Below are positions 43,295 through 53,183 of a stretch of DNA of 64,000 bases, piece after piece (the first letter of the stretch is position 1; every line of letters starts with the position of its first letter). The DNA comes from Verrucomicrobiales bacterium (GTDB lineage: Bacteria; Verrucomicrobiota; Verrucomicrobiia; Limisphaerales; J093). The notes under the pieces are model-generated. The model was not told the DNA's origin. It saw nothing but the letters and a program-made list of their open reading frames with translations, and searched no databases. A program made the translations under genes and the position numbers. Location: positions 636,814-700,813 of the forward strand of contig JACKPV010000023.1 of assembly GCA_024233305.1 (NCBI GenBank), written 5' to 3'.

Positions 43295-44638
43295 TCAGAG
43301 GTATTCGTCCGGGAACTTCCACGGACTTCGGTAAACCGGTCGGGCCAGCCGCGCCGCCTCCGGATCGTCGACGATCCGGTCCGTTGCGGGATCGAAGCGC
43401 ACGGACCTTCGCAGCCGGTGGGCGAGGTTCGCCAGGGTGAGCGCGATGTCCACCTTCCAGTGGTAATCCACGCAGCAGCTCGGTTGTTGGCGGGATTTCA
43501 CACTGTCGAGCCACTCGCGTTCGTGGCCGGGAGACGGCGGGATGCTCTCGGGCGGTGGCGTGTTGTCCTTCAGAAAGTCGCCTTCGGGGACGACCTCGTG
43601 CGTGCTGTAATTCGTGAACAACGTGCCATTCAACCCGTGGAAGTAGATCCCCAGCCGCCGGGCCGGCGTCCCACGGCCAAAATCGAACGCGAAGCTGTTG
43701 CAGCAGCTCATCATCCACGTCATCGAAAAGCCGGGGTATTGCCACACGACCTCCTGCACGTCCGGCGCATCGCCATCGTCGCGGATCACATACCGTCCGC
43801 CCGAGCAGGCGGTCACCAGGGGCGCGCCGAGGTTCAGGGCCCAGACCGGCAAATCGACAATGTGGGGCGCCATGCCCGGGGTCCAGCCGCCCGAGTAATC
43901 CCAGAAGGAACAATGCTCGGTGGCGCTCTTGAACAACAGGGCGTTGTAGGGACGCGACGGCCCCGGCCCGCACCAGAGATCCCAGTCGAGACCGGCCGGG
44001 ACGTCTTCGGCGGGGGCGCGGCCGATGCCGTCGCGTCCCTGGTTCATGAAGTTGAACGTCCGGGCCACGCTGATTGGGCCGAGTTTTCCGGAGCGGATCC
44101 ACTCGACGACCCGGCGATAGTTGGCGCCGGCGTGGATCTGGGTGCCGATCTGGCTCATGCGTCCGTGCTTCCGGACGGCGTTGCGCAACGCCAGGGTCTC
44201 GTCCGGGTGAAGGGTCATCGGCTTTTGCAGGTAAATGTCCTTGCCCGCTTCAACCGCCCGGATGCCCATGAGCGCGTGCCAGTGCGGCGGGGTGGCGATG
44301 ATGACGGCATCGATGTCGGGGCGGGCAAGGAGTTCGCGGAAATCGTTGTAGCCCGTGGCGGTGTCCTTGAACCGGGCGACGACCGCCTCGCGTCGTTGGC
44401 GGGAGACATCGCAGACGCCGCGGACCACGACGTCCTGGTGGACGGCGCAGTTCTGGAGGTTGGCCTGTCCCATGCCGTTGACCCCGATGATCCCGAGTCC
44501 GATGCGTTCGCTGGGGGCGGTGCGGCCATCGGCGCCGAGCACGCCCGCGGGGACCACCAGCGGGGCGGTGAGCGCGGCGGAAGTGGTTTGCAGGAAATGG
44601 CGGCGGGTGACGCGCGGGAGGGATGGGGTTTCGTTCAT
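43295..44638 (-). CDS. Tat-exported Gfo/Idh/MocA-family oxidoreductase
   Basis: The product has 447 residues and begins with a twin-arginine signal (TRRHFLQTTSAALTAP), then a Rossmann domain (IGLGIIGVNGMGQANLQN), ATPPHWHALMGIRAVEAGKDIYLQKPMTL and a long C-terminal domain with GGWTPGMAPHIVDLP. Such exported Gfo/Idh proteins bind their nicotinamide cofactor before Tat export and are abundant in PVC bacteria. A much longer open frame continues upstream through the next gene, but the Tat motif fixes the start at this ATG. It is part of the cluster 41156-45684. Confidence 0.92.
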   Translation of the reverse strand: MNETPSLPRVTRRHFLQTTSAALTAPLVVPAGVLGADGRTAPSERIGLGIIGVNGMGQANLQNCAVHQDVVVRGVCDVSRQRREAVVARFKDTATGYNDFRELLARPDIDAVIIATPPHWHALMGIRAVEAGKDIYLQKPMTLHPDETLALRNAVRKHGRMSQIGTQIHAGANYRRVVEWIRSGKLGPISVARTFNFMNQGRDGIGRAPAEDVPAGLDWDLWCGPGPSRPYNALLFKSATEHCSFWDYSGGWTPGMAPHIVDLPVWALNLGAPLVTACSGGRYVIRDDGDAPDVQEVVWQYPGFSMTWMMSCCNSFAFDFGRGTPARRLGIYFHGLNGTLFTNYSTHEVVPEGDFLKDNTPPPESIPPSPGHEREWLDSVKSRQQPSCCVDYHWKVDIALTLANLAHRLRRSVRFDPATDRIVDDPEAARLARPVYRSPWKFPDEYL

Positions 44639-44670
44639 GGCGGGATGGGCGGGATGCGCGGTGGGGTGGT

Positions 44671-45684
44671 TCAGATTGACAGGTGAAAGGCGCGCCATTG
44701 AGCGCGGAGTTCGGTTTCCGGGAGAGCGGCGCCGGCCTGGATCCACAGACGGAATCGCAGGGTCAGGGGGTGGTTCGGAGTGATGACGTGGCGCGTGCCC
44801 GCGGCCGGAAACGTGGGTTGAAGCCAGTCGAGTTCCGGGTATTGCACCCAATCGCCGGGATAGCCGGGGTTGTCGGCATGCTGGAACACGGTCAGGCCCG
44901 CCGGGTGGGCGGCGCCACCGAAACGCCCGGACATCCGCCCCCACGCCATGCGGGGTTCCGCCCGCGGCGGATCGGTGTGGAAGGCGATGCGCTGGTCTTC
45001 CACCCGGGAGCATCGGATGTTCAAACCGCCATATTTGTCGGTGTCGCGTCGCGCCACGGCAACGTCCCCCTCGAGGGCCTCGAAGCGGAAGGTCAGGTCG
45101 ATGACCCGCCCCGCCGGGCCCGCTCTCCAGGCGCGCAGCGCGGCCCATTCGCGGACGATGGGTTGCTGGTCCTCCCAGCGCCAGAGATTTTCGGCGCGCA
45201 GTTGGGCAAACGCCGCTGTCTCCTGGATTTCGACGCCGCCCGTGGGCCGCGCAAACACCCGCTGCAACGCGTGCAGATCGCCGCGTTCCCCCCGCCAGTC
45301 GACTTCCGGCCACGCCCAGTAGATCCCCCGATGATGCGGATGATCCACCGACCAGTCCTTCGTGAGTTCCTCGCCCGCCGGCCCGAAGAGCGGGTGGATG
45401 TAATTGCTCCGGGGACGGGCGTATTTGACGTTGCCTTGGGCGACCTGCTCGAGCACGGCGCCCGGTTCGAGCGTGGCATGCACGTAGCGCAGGATGCGGG
45501 CATCCCCTTCCAGCAGGTCGTATTGCCCCGTGGCTTTGTCGCGGCGCACCCGCATCGTCGGACGGGCTGCCGCCATTCCCAGCAGGCTCAGCGCGGCGGC
45601 TGACCGGGCTCCCGAGCGAAGGAACCGCCGGCGGGAAAAGGCTGCGGCAGGGGCGACGACCGATCCGTGGGCGTCCAAGGGCAT
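44671..45684 (-). CDS. Tat-exported DUF6807 (PmoA-like) family protein
   Basis: The 337-residue product has a Tat signal (AFSRRRFLRSGARSAAALSLLG). The family block follows: SNYIHPLFGPAGEELTKDWSVDHPHHRGIYWAWPEV, with the conserved H-x-H-H-R-G-x-x-W pattern, then YGGLNIRCSR. It is a paralogue of the protein at 24871-26196 but is shorter and has a different export signal. It is the first gene of the minus-strand cluster and is 32 bases upstream of the exported Gfo/Idh gene, which suggests that both act on the same periplasmic substrate. Confidence 0.88.
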   Translation of the reverse strand: MPLDAHGSVVAPAAAFSRRRFLRSGARSAAALSLLGMAAARPTMRVRRDKATGQYDLLEGDARILRYVHATLEPGAVLEQVAQGNVKYARPRSNYIHPLFGPAGEELTKDWSVDHPHHRGIYWAWPEVDWRGERGDLHALQRVFARPTGGVEIQETAAFAQLRAENLWRWEDQQPIVREWAALRAWRAGPAGRVIDLTFRFEALEGDVAVARRDTDKYGGLNIRCSRVEDQRIAFHTDPPRAEPRMAWGRMSGRFGGAAHPAGLTVFQHADNPGYPGDWVQYPELDWLQPTFPAAGTRHVITPNHPLTLRFRLWIQAGAALPETELRAQWRAFHLSI

Positions 45685-45793
45685 GGCCCAAGGCTACGAG
45701 ATGCGCTGGGGTCGTGACAATCGGCAACTTGGGACCGCGCAATCCGAAGGGCGCCTTCCGGTCTCTTCGGAGCACGGAGTTTAGTCCGCGGCA

Positions 45794-45813
45794 GATTCGA
45801 CCTCGGTCGAATC
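45794..45813. other. Perfect 9-bp palindromic hairpin upstream of the DUF6807 gene
   Basis: GATTCGACC and GGTCGAATC are separated by two bases, about 110 bases upstream of the DUF6807 start on the minus strand. It could be an operator for a dimeric regulator or an RNA hairpin. The flanking GTCCGC...GCGGAACGGAC extends the symmetry imperfectly. Confidence 0.45.
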
Positions 45814-45870
45814 CAGCGGAACGGACTCCACGCCCCGCTTCCTCGGCCGTTCCGGAGTCGGAGAGAACTG

Positions 45871-46065
45871 AGCCGTATCGATTCAACCCGCGGTACCGCC
45901 GACGTGCAGTCGGCGCTGAAATCCAGGGGCTTATGCGGTCTCGCCGGTTCCGAATGGCGGTCAGTGTTTGGTGAACCGTCACGCCCCGCACCAAGCGTCC
46001 GTATCCCCGCTGAATCATGCGCCGACCACCCGCCGGCGGCTACCATCCAGTGAACAGGCACGGTT
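45871..46065 (-). repeat. Palindromic-ended dispersed element, copy B (inverted, diverged)
   Basis: The left end AGCCGTATCGATTCA and the inner CCGCCGACGTGCAGTCGGCG match the family. The interior then reads as the reverse complement of copy A (GCTGAAATCCAGGGGCTTATGCGG; later TGAATCATGCGCCGAC), and the right end is degraded to GTGAACAGGCACGGTT. It lies in the 640-bp gap between the DUF6807 gene and smc. The rest of that gap (46066-46326) holds no recognisable gene. Confidence 0.8.
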
Positions 46066-46326
46066 GAGATGCGCCCCACTCCGAAGGGCCGCGATTCCTG
46101 GGGGGTGGGCGGGCGGAAGGCGCGCCTCGGAACGGGTTTCGAGCCCCCCTCTACGCCTTTCGCGGAGAACGTGTTGTGGCGGTCCAGGGCGATCTCGTTG
46201 ATCCCGCTGCGGGGGCGTGGATGTCGTTATGAACCATAGGGATTGTGGTTTTGCGGGTGTTGCGCCACAGGATGTTGTGGTTTTGCCTTTACATGCCGCG
46301 GGCGATGGCGTTGATTGGGCGCAGCG

Positions 46327-49300
46327 ATGCATCTGAAGAATCTGACCATTTTCGGCTTCAAGTCGTTTGCCGACAAGACGTCCCTGGACTTCCAGCCGGG
46401 CATAACGGCCATCGTCGGACCCAACGGGTGCGGCAAGTCGAACGTGGCGGACGCGATCCGCTGGGTCTTGGGCGAACAGTCGGCCAAGGCGCTGCGCGGT
46501 GGCGAGATGGCGGATGTGATCTTCAATGGGACCGAGGGGCGGAAGCAGCTCGCGGTGGCCGAGGTATCGCTGACGATTGGCGGGATTGACGCGGAGCATC
46601 TGAAGGCGTCCGGGGTGGAGCTGTCCTACGACGAACTGACCCTGACCCGGCGCGTTTTCCGCGACGGCGGGAGCGACTATTTCCTGAACAAGACGCCCTG
46701 TCGCTTGAAGGACATCCAGCAGCTGTTTGCGGGCACCGGGGTTGGTCGGACGAGCTACAGCATCATGGCGCAGGGGAACATCACGCAAATCCTCTCGAGC
46801 AAACCGGAGGATCGGCGGATGGTCTTCGAGGAGGCGGCCGGCATCACGCGGTACAAGGTTCAGAAGAAGGAGGCGTTGCGGAAACTGGACAGCACGGAGC
46901 AGAACCTCCTGCGCGTCTCCGATCTGATCCGGGAGGTCAAGCGCCAGATCATCTCCTTGCAGCGTCAGGCGGGCAAGGCGCGGCGTTACCGCCAGTACAT
47001 GACCGAATTGCAGCACCTGGAGACGCAGCTGGCGCGGCACCAATACGACGGCTGGCTGACCGAGATCCAGGAGCGACAGGCACGGGTCGAGGGCTTGCGG
47101 CGCGAGTCCGAGGCGGCCAGCGAACTGGTGCTCGGGGCCGAGAGCGAGCTGGGCGAACTCCGTCAGCGCCTTTCCGAACTGGAACATGAGATCAGCGGCC
47201 GGCAACAGCGCGGGTTGGAACTTAAGGCCGAGGTCGAGCGTCACGAAAACCGCATCCAGTTCAACGAACGCCGGCTCCAGGAACTGGCCACCCAGAACGC
47301 GGACGCGCTGGCCGAGATCGAGCAGGGCGAAAACCGCCGGATCGAGGCCGAGCAGGAGTTGGAATCCCTCCGCGCCCAGGTCACCGAGGCGGAAACCCAG
47401 CGACAGGCCCGGTCCGCTGAGCGCGACCAGCGACGCTCCGAGGTGCAGGCCATCGAGCAGGATCTTCAGGCCCGGCAACAGGCGCTGCGGCAATTGAACA
47501 ACGACCTGTTCCGCGAGGCCCAGCAGCTGGCCCGCCTGCGCAATCAGGTCAGCGCCCTTGATCTCCAGAAGCAGGCGAACCTTGCCCGGCTCGACAAGCT
47601 TTCGGCCGAGAAGGTGCAGTTGGAGGAGGAACGCCGGCAGACCGAACAACGACGCGAGGAATTCGTGCGGGATTCCGAGGCCGCGGCGCGGTCGGTGGCC
47701 GAGCGGCGACTGAGCCTCGAAGAAACCCAGCAACGTCTGCGCGAACTGCAGCAACGCCATGCCGACCTGGGACGGCAGCTCGACACGGTCCAGCGGGAGC
47801 AGGCGGCCAAGCACTCGCGGCAGGCGGTGCTCGAACAGCTGGTAGCCAGCCACGAGGGCTTCGGCGAGGGCGCCCAGGCGGCCTTGAAGAGCAGCCGCAG
47901 CGTGCTGGGCACCCTGGTGGATCGCATCCGCGTTCCGGACGAGTTCATCGGCGCCGTCGAAGCCGCCCTGGGCCACCACCTGCAACTCGTGCTGGCCGAC
48001 CAGCCCGGCACGGCGCAGGAGATCCTCCGTGAACTTCAACAAGGGCGCAAAGGCCGGGCGAGCATTGCCGCTCTCGCGCTGCGCAGCGGGCATCCCGCGG
48101 CGGGCGGCAGCGAGGGGAACGGCGAGTTCACCGCCCGACTCGAGGCCCTCGGCGCCCGCCCCGCCGCTTCGGTCGTCGAGGCGGAAGAATCCGTGCGGCC
48201 GCTCGTTTCCGCCCTGCTGGATGGCACCCGGATTGTGGTCGACCTCGCTGCCGCCACCGCGGCCTGGGAGGCGACGCACGGCAGGTTCGACTTCGTGACC
48301 TGCGAGGGCGAGGTGCTCAGCCGGCATGGCGTGTTTACCGGCGGCGCCTCGAATGGGAGCCGGCGGTCGGCGGCCTCCCTGTTGAGTCGCAAGAACGAGA
48401 TTGCCGAACTTGTTGAGCAGGCGGCGCGGTTGAAGGCGCAGGCCGATGAATTGAGCCGCGAGCGGGGCGGCGCGCAGAGCGAGTTGACCGCCTTGCAGGC
48501 CGGTTTGCAGCAGGCGCGCACCGAACTCCAGGCCCAGGAGGTCGCGCTGGCGACCCGGCAGGGCGAGCATAACGCTCTCAAGAACTCCGCCCGCGTCCTG
48601 GCCCAGAAGATCGAGACTGTGGTCTTCGAACTCCAGACCCTGCGGGGCCAGCAACAGGAGGGCGAGGAAAAGCGGGCACTCCTCGGAGGCCAGTTGCAGC
48701 AGGCCGAGGAGGCGGAAGGCCGGCTGCAGGGCGAGGTCGAGCATCTGAACCAGGCCATCGAGGGCCTGCGCCGCAATCGGGATACCGCCGCCGAATCCCT
48801 CACTGAGGCTTCGGTGAAGTTTGCCGCCCAGGAGGAGCAGTTCCAGGCGTTGCGCGGGCGGCAGCAACCGCTCGAACGCCGCATCGGCGAACTGCGGGAA
48901 CTGGTTGCCCAACGCCGGCAACAGATCGAAACGGTCCTCGAACGCAAGGCCCAGGCCGAGGGCGAGGTCGAGGAATCCCGCGGCCGCATCCAGGGCCTGC
49001 AGCACGAACGCGAACAGGTCTCCGCCGCCATCGCCGGATTGGTGGAACAGCGGACCGGCGTCGAAACCGGCATCGGCGAACGCGAGCAGACCCTGCGGGT
49101 CGAGCGCGCCCGCCTCACGCGCCTCCAGGAACAGCGCGGCACCCTCGACGTCGAGATCGCGCAGAAGCAGGTCGCCCTGCAGAATCTCAAGGACCGGATC
49201 CAGCAGAAATACCAGGTGGATCTGGACCAGGTGCAGGGCGAGTGCATTCGCATCATCTACGCCGACCAGGGTCCGGCCCGCGTCGAGACGGTCACGTCCG

Positions 49301-50121
49301 AGGAGATGGAGTCGGCCGGCGTCGGCACGGATTGGAAGGCGGTCGCGGAACAGGTGCAGGCCCTGCAGCAACGCATCGACGAAATGGGGCCGGTCAACCT
49401 CGTGGCCATCGACGAATACGAGGAAACCGAGCAACGGCACAAGTTCCTCAGCGAGCAGCACAACGACTTGGTCGAGGCGAAGCGCGAACTGACCGACCTG
49501 ATCAGCCGCATCAACGAGCAGACGCGCGAGATGTTCGCCGAGACCTTCGGCAAGATCCGGGACAATTTCCGCGGCCTGTTCGAGGAGATCTTCGGCGGCG
49601 GCCGGGCGGACCTGCAGTTGGTGGATCAGGACAACGTGCTCGAGAGCGGCATCGAGATCGTGGCGCGCCCGCCGGGCAAGCAACTCCAGAGCATTCGCCT
49701 GCTCTCCGGCGGTGAGCAGACGATGACCGCGGTGGCCCTGTTGTTTGCGATCTATCAGGTGCGGCCGAGCCCGTTTTGCGTGCTGGACGAGCTCGACGCC
49801 CCGCTGGACGAAGCCAACGTCGTACGGTTCGTTCGGGTCCTTCAACGGTTCCTGGCCCATTCCCAGTTCATCATCATCACTCACAACAAACGCACCATCT
49901 CGACCGCCGATGTGCTCTACGGCGTGACCATGCAGGAACGGGGCGTCAGCAAGGTCGTGAGCATGAAGTTCCACGCCGAGCAGCACGCCGCCGGCAACGG
50001 CAATGCGGGTGGCAACGGCAACGGGAATGGCAACGGGCATGGTGATGGCGGGAGCGCCCGAGGAGCGCTCCCTGCCCGGGGCAGGTCGGAACCCGTCCCG
50101 GCGGAAGCGACGATGAACTGA
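46327..50121 (+). CDS. smc: Chromosome segregation protein SMC
   Basis: This 1264-residue protein has Walker A GPNGCGKSN (31-39), long coiled coils (about 170-500 and 690-1010), a hinge (about 520-680, LGTLVDRIRVPDEFIGAVEAALG), the ABC signature LSGGEQTM and Walker B FCVLDELDAPLDE near 1150. It forms the ATP-driven condensin ring that organises and segregates the chromosome. The ATG at 46327 matches the usual MHLKNLTIFGFKSF start. The C-terminal 60 residues are an unusual tail rich in Gly and Asn (GNGNAGGNGNGNGNG) encoded by short repeats and not part of the fold. ScpA and ScpB are not in the window. Confidence 0.97.
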   Translation: MHLKNLTIFGFKSFADKTSLDFQPGITAIVGPNGCGKSNVADAIRWVLGEQSAKALRGGEMADVIFNGTEGRKQLAVAEVSLTIGGIDAEHLKASGVELSYDELTLTRRVFRDGGSDYFLNKTPCRLKDIQQLFAGTGVGRTSYSIMAQGNITQILSSKPEDRRMVFEEAAGITRYKVQKKEALRKLDSTEQNLLRVSDLIREVKRQIISLQRQAGKARRYRQYMTELQHLETQLARHQYDGWLTEIQERQARVEGLRRESEAASELVLGAESELGELRQRLSELEHEISGRQQRGLELKAEVERHENRIQFNERRLQELATQNADALAEIEQGENRRIEAEQELESLRAQVTEAETQRQARSAERDQRRSEVQAIEQDLQARQQALRQLNNDLFREAQQLARLRNQVSALDLQKQANLARLDKLSAEKVQLEEERRQTEQRREEFVRDSEAAARSVAERRLSLEETQQRLRELQQRHADLGRQLDTVQREQAAKHSRQAVLEQLVASHEGFGEGAQAALKSSRSVLGTLVDRIRVPDEFIGAVEAALGHHLQLVLADQPGTAQEILRELQQGRKGRASIAALALRSGHPAAGGSEGNGEFTARLEALGARPAASVVEAEESVRPLVSALLDGTRIVVDLAAATAAWEATHGRFDFVTCEGEVLSRHGVFTGGASNGSRRSAASLLSRKNEIAELVEQAARLKAQADELSRERGGAQSELTALQAGLQQARTELQAQEVALATRQGEHNALKNSARVLAQKIETVVFELQTLRGQQQEGEEKRALLGGQLQQAEEAEGRLQGEVEHLNQAIEGLRRNRDTAAESLTEASVKFAAQEEQFQALRGRQQPLERRIGELRELVAQRRQQIETVLERKAQAEGEVEESRGRIQGLQHEREQVSAAIAGLVEQRTGVETGIGEREQTLRVERARLTRLQEQRGTLDVEIAQKQVALQNLKDRIQQKYQVDLDQVQGECIRIIYADQGPARVETVTSEEMESAGVGTDWKAVAEQVQALQQRIDEMGPVNLVAIDEYEETEQRHKFLSEQHNDLVEAKRELTDLISRINEQTREMFAETFGKIRDNFRGLFEEIFGGGRADLQLVDQDNVLESGIEIVARPPGKQLQSIRLLSGGEQTMTAVALLFAIYQVRPSPFCVLDELDAPLDEANVVRFVRVLQRFLAHSQFIIITHNKRTISTADVLYGVTMQERGVSKVVSMKFHAEQHAAGNGNAGGNGNGNGNGHGDGGSARGALPARGRSEPVPAEATMN

Positions 50122-50234
50122 GCCGGGGCGCTGCAATCCCGCGCCGCCGCCAACGCCGCATCGGTGTTGCAGCCCACGGCATGGATGCCGTCCCGCAGGC
50201 GCGGCTCACCCGTCGCTGACGCCTGGGTCGGGCC

Positions 50235-50377
50235 TCAAGGTCGGACGTGGCGCTGGAAGAAATCGAGCACGGCTTGGTTGGCGTCGAAGCCCACGCCCCC
50301 ATCGCTCAGCGGGACGAACCCGGCTTCCGGGGAAAGCGGCCCGATGAAGTGCGGGGTCGGGGCACTCTGCTGAACTG
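50235..50377 (-). pseudogene. Possible truncated C-terminal end of an alpha/beta-hydrolase-like gene
   Basis: Ending at the TGA at 50235-50237, one minus-strand frame reads HFIGPLSPEAGFVPL then SDGGVGFDANQAVLDFFQRHVRP, which resembles the C-terminal end of an exported alpha/beta hydrolase or esterase. Upstream it stops making sense exactly where a palindromic-ended element begins (50378), so an original gene may have been cut by the repeat. The fragment is short; a chance open frame is the main alternative. Confidence 0.3.
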
Positions 50378-50393
50378 AGCCGTATCGATTCAG
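50378..50393 (+). repeat. Isolated left end of the palindromic-ended element
   Basis: AGCCGTATCGATTCAG here is identical to the left end of copy B, but the expected interior does not follow. It is probably a remnant of a further insertion, about 80 bases before the three-copy tandem array. Confidence 0.7.
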
Positions 50394-50475
50394 TCAAAGG
50401 ACCGCGGATGGGCACGGATGCCACGGATGGGGTGCGGCGCTGACGCCATGGCGGAGAGGGCGGGAAGCCTCACTA

Positions 50476-50671
50476 AACCGTAACGATTCAGCAACTCGTA
50501 GCCGCCGACGTGCAGTCGGCGCATGATTGAGTTGGGATAGGGCAGCCTTTTGCCGAGGGCGACGATTCACCGAAAAGTGACTGCTGATCGGAATCGGCGA
50601 GCCCGCGTAAGCGCTTGGATTTCAGCGCCGACTAGACGTCGGCGGCTACCCTGTGTTGAATCGAAACGGCT
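50476..50671 (+). repeat. Palindromic-ended element, tandem copy 1
   Basis: This 196-bp unit begins AACCGTAACGATTCAGC and ends TTGAATCGAAACGGCT. Near its ends, CGTAGCCGCCGACGTG and its imperfect mirror ACGTCGGCGGCTAC form the inner palindrome arms. It is nearly identical to copy 2. Confidence 0.93.
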
Positions 50672-50672
50672 A

Positions 50673-50868
50673 AGCCGTAACGATTCAGTAACTCGTAGCC
50701 GCCGACGTGCAGTCGGCGCATGATTGAGTTGGGATAGGGCAGCCTTTTGCCGAGGGCGACGATTCACCGAAAAGTGACTGCTGATCGGAATCGGCGAGCC
50801 CGCGTAAGCGCTTGGATTTCAGCGCCGACTAGACGTCGGCGGCTACCCTGTGTTGAATCGAAACGGCT
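50673..50868 (+). repeat. Palindromic-ended element, tandem copy 2
   Basis: The unit is 196 bp and begins one base after copy 1, giving a period of 197. By eye it differs from copy 1 only near the left end (AGCC for AACC and CAGTAACTC for CAGCAACTC). The short Arg-rich reading frames within it repeat with the element and are not genes. Confidence 0.93.
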
Positions 50869-50869
50869 A

Positions 50870-51063
50870 AGCCGTAACGATTCAGTAACTCGTAGCCGCC
50901 GACGTGCAGTCGGCGCATGATTCAGCGGGGATAGGGCAGCCTGTTGCCGAGGGCGACGATTCACCGAAAGCTGACTGGTGATCGGAATCGGCGAGCCCGC
51001 GTAAGCGCTTGGATTTCAGCGCCGACTAGACGTCGGCGGCTATCCTGTGTTGAATCGAAACGG

Positions 51064-51065
<2 letters not shown>
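50870..51065 (+). repeat. Palindromic-ended element, tandem copy 3
   Basis: This copy keeps the 196-bp length and ends but has several central differences (ATTCAGCGGGGATAGG, GAAAGCTGACTGG). Its last two bases (CT at 51064-51065) plus the next A, read on the minus strand, form the TAG stop codon of rpoD, so the element directly abuts the rpoD coding end. Confidence 0.93.
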
Positions 51066-53010
<1,945 letters not shown>

Positions 53011-53183
53011 ATCCAGTGTGGTGACGCGCACGGACGACGTCTGAAACCGACGCAGCCGGGCAATATGACGGCCCCCTACACCTCCGTCAAGCGCGCCTGC
53101 CGAGAAACTTCCCGAATTCGTAACCTGCCTGCCATGACGCAACTTGGGCTGGTCCAGCGCCTGTCGCCGGTCCATGATCCGGC

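Larger units (their letters stand above)
50122..51063. other. 940-bp intergenic region between smc and rpoD, mostly repeats
   Basis: The two flanking genes converge. The first 110 bases hold nothing recognised. Then come a probable gene remnant on the minus strand (50235-50377), an isolated element end (50378-50393), about 80 bases that include the degenerate GGATGGGCACGGATGCCACGG repeat, and three tandem palindromic-ended elements (50476-51065). Confidence 0.8.

Noticed and set aside
50567..50964. Repeated 66-residue Arg-rich open frames
   Set aside because: They are contained in each copy of the palindromic-ended element and repeat with it. No start signals or protein-like composition.
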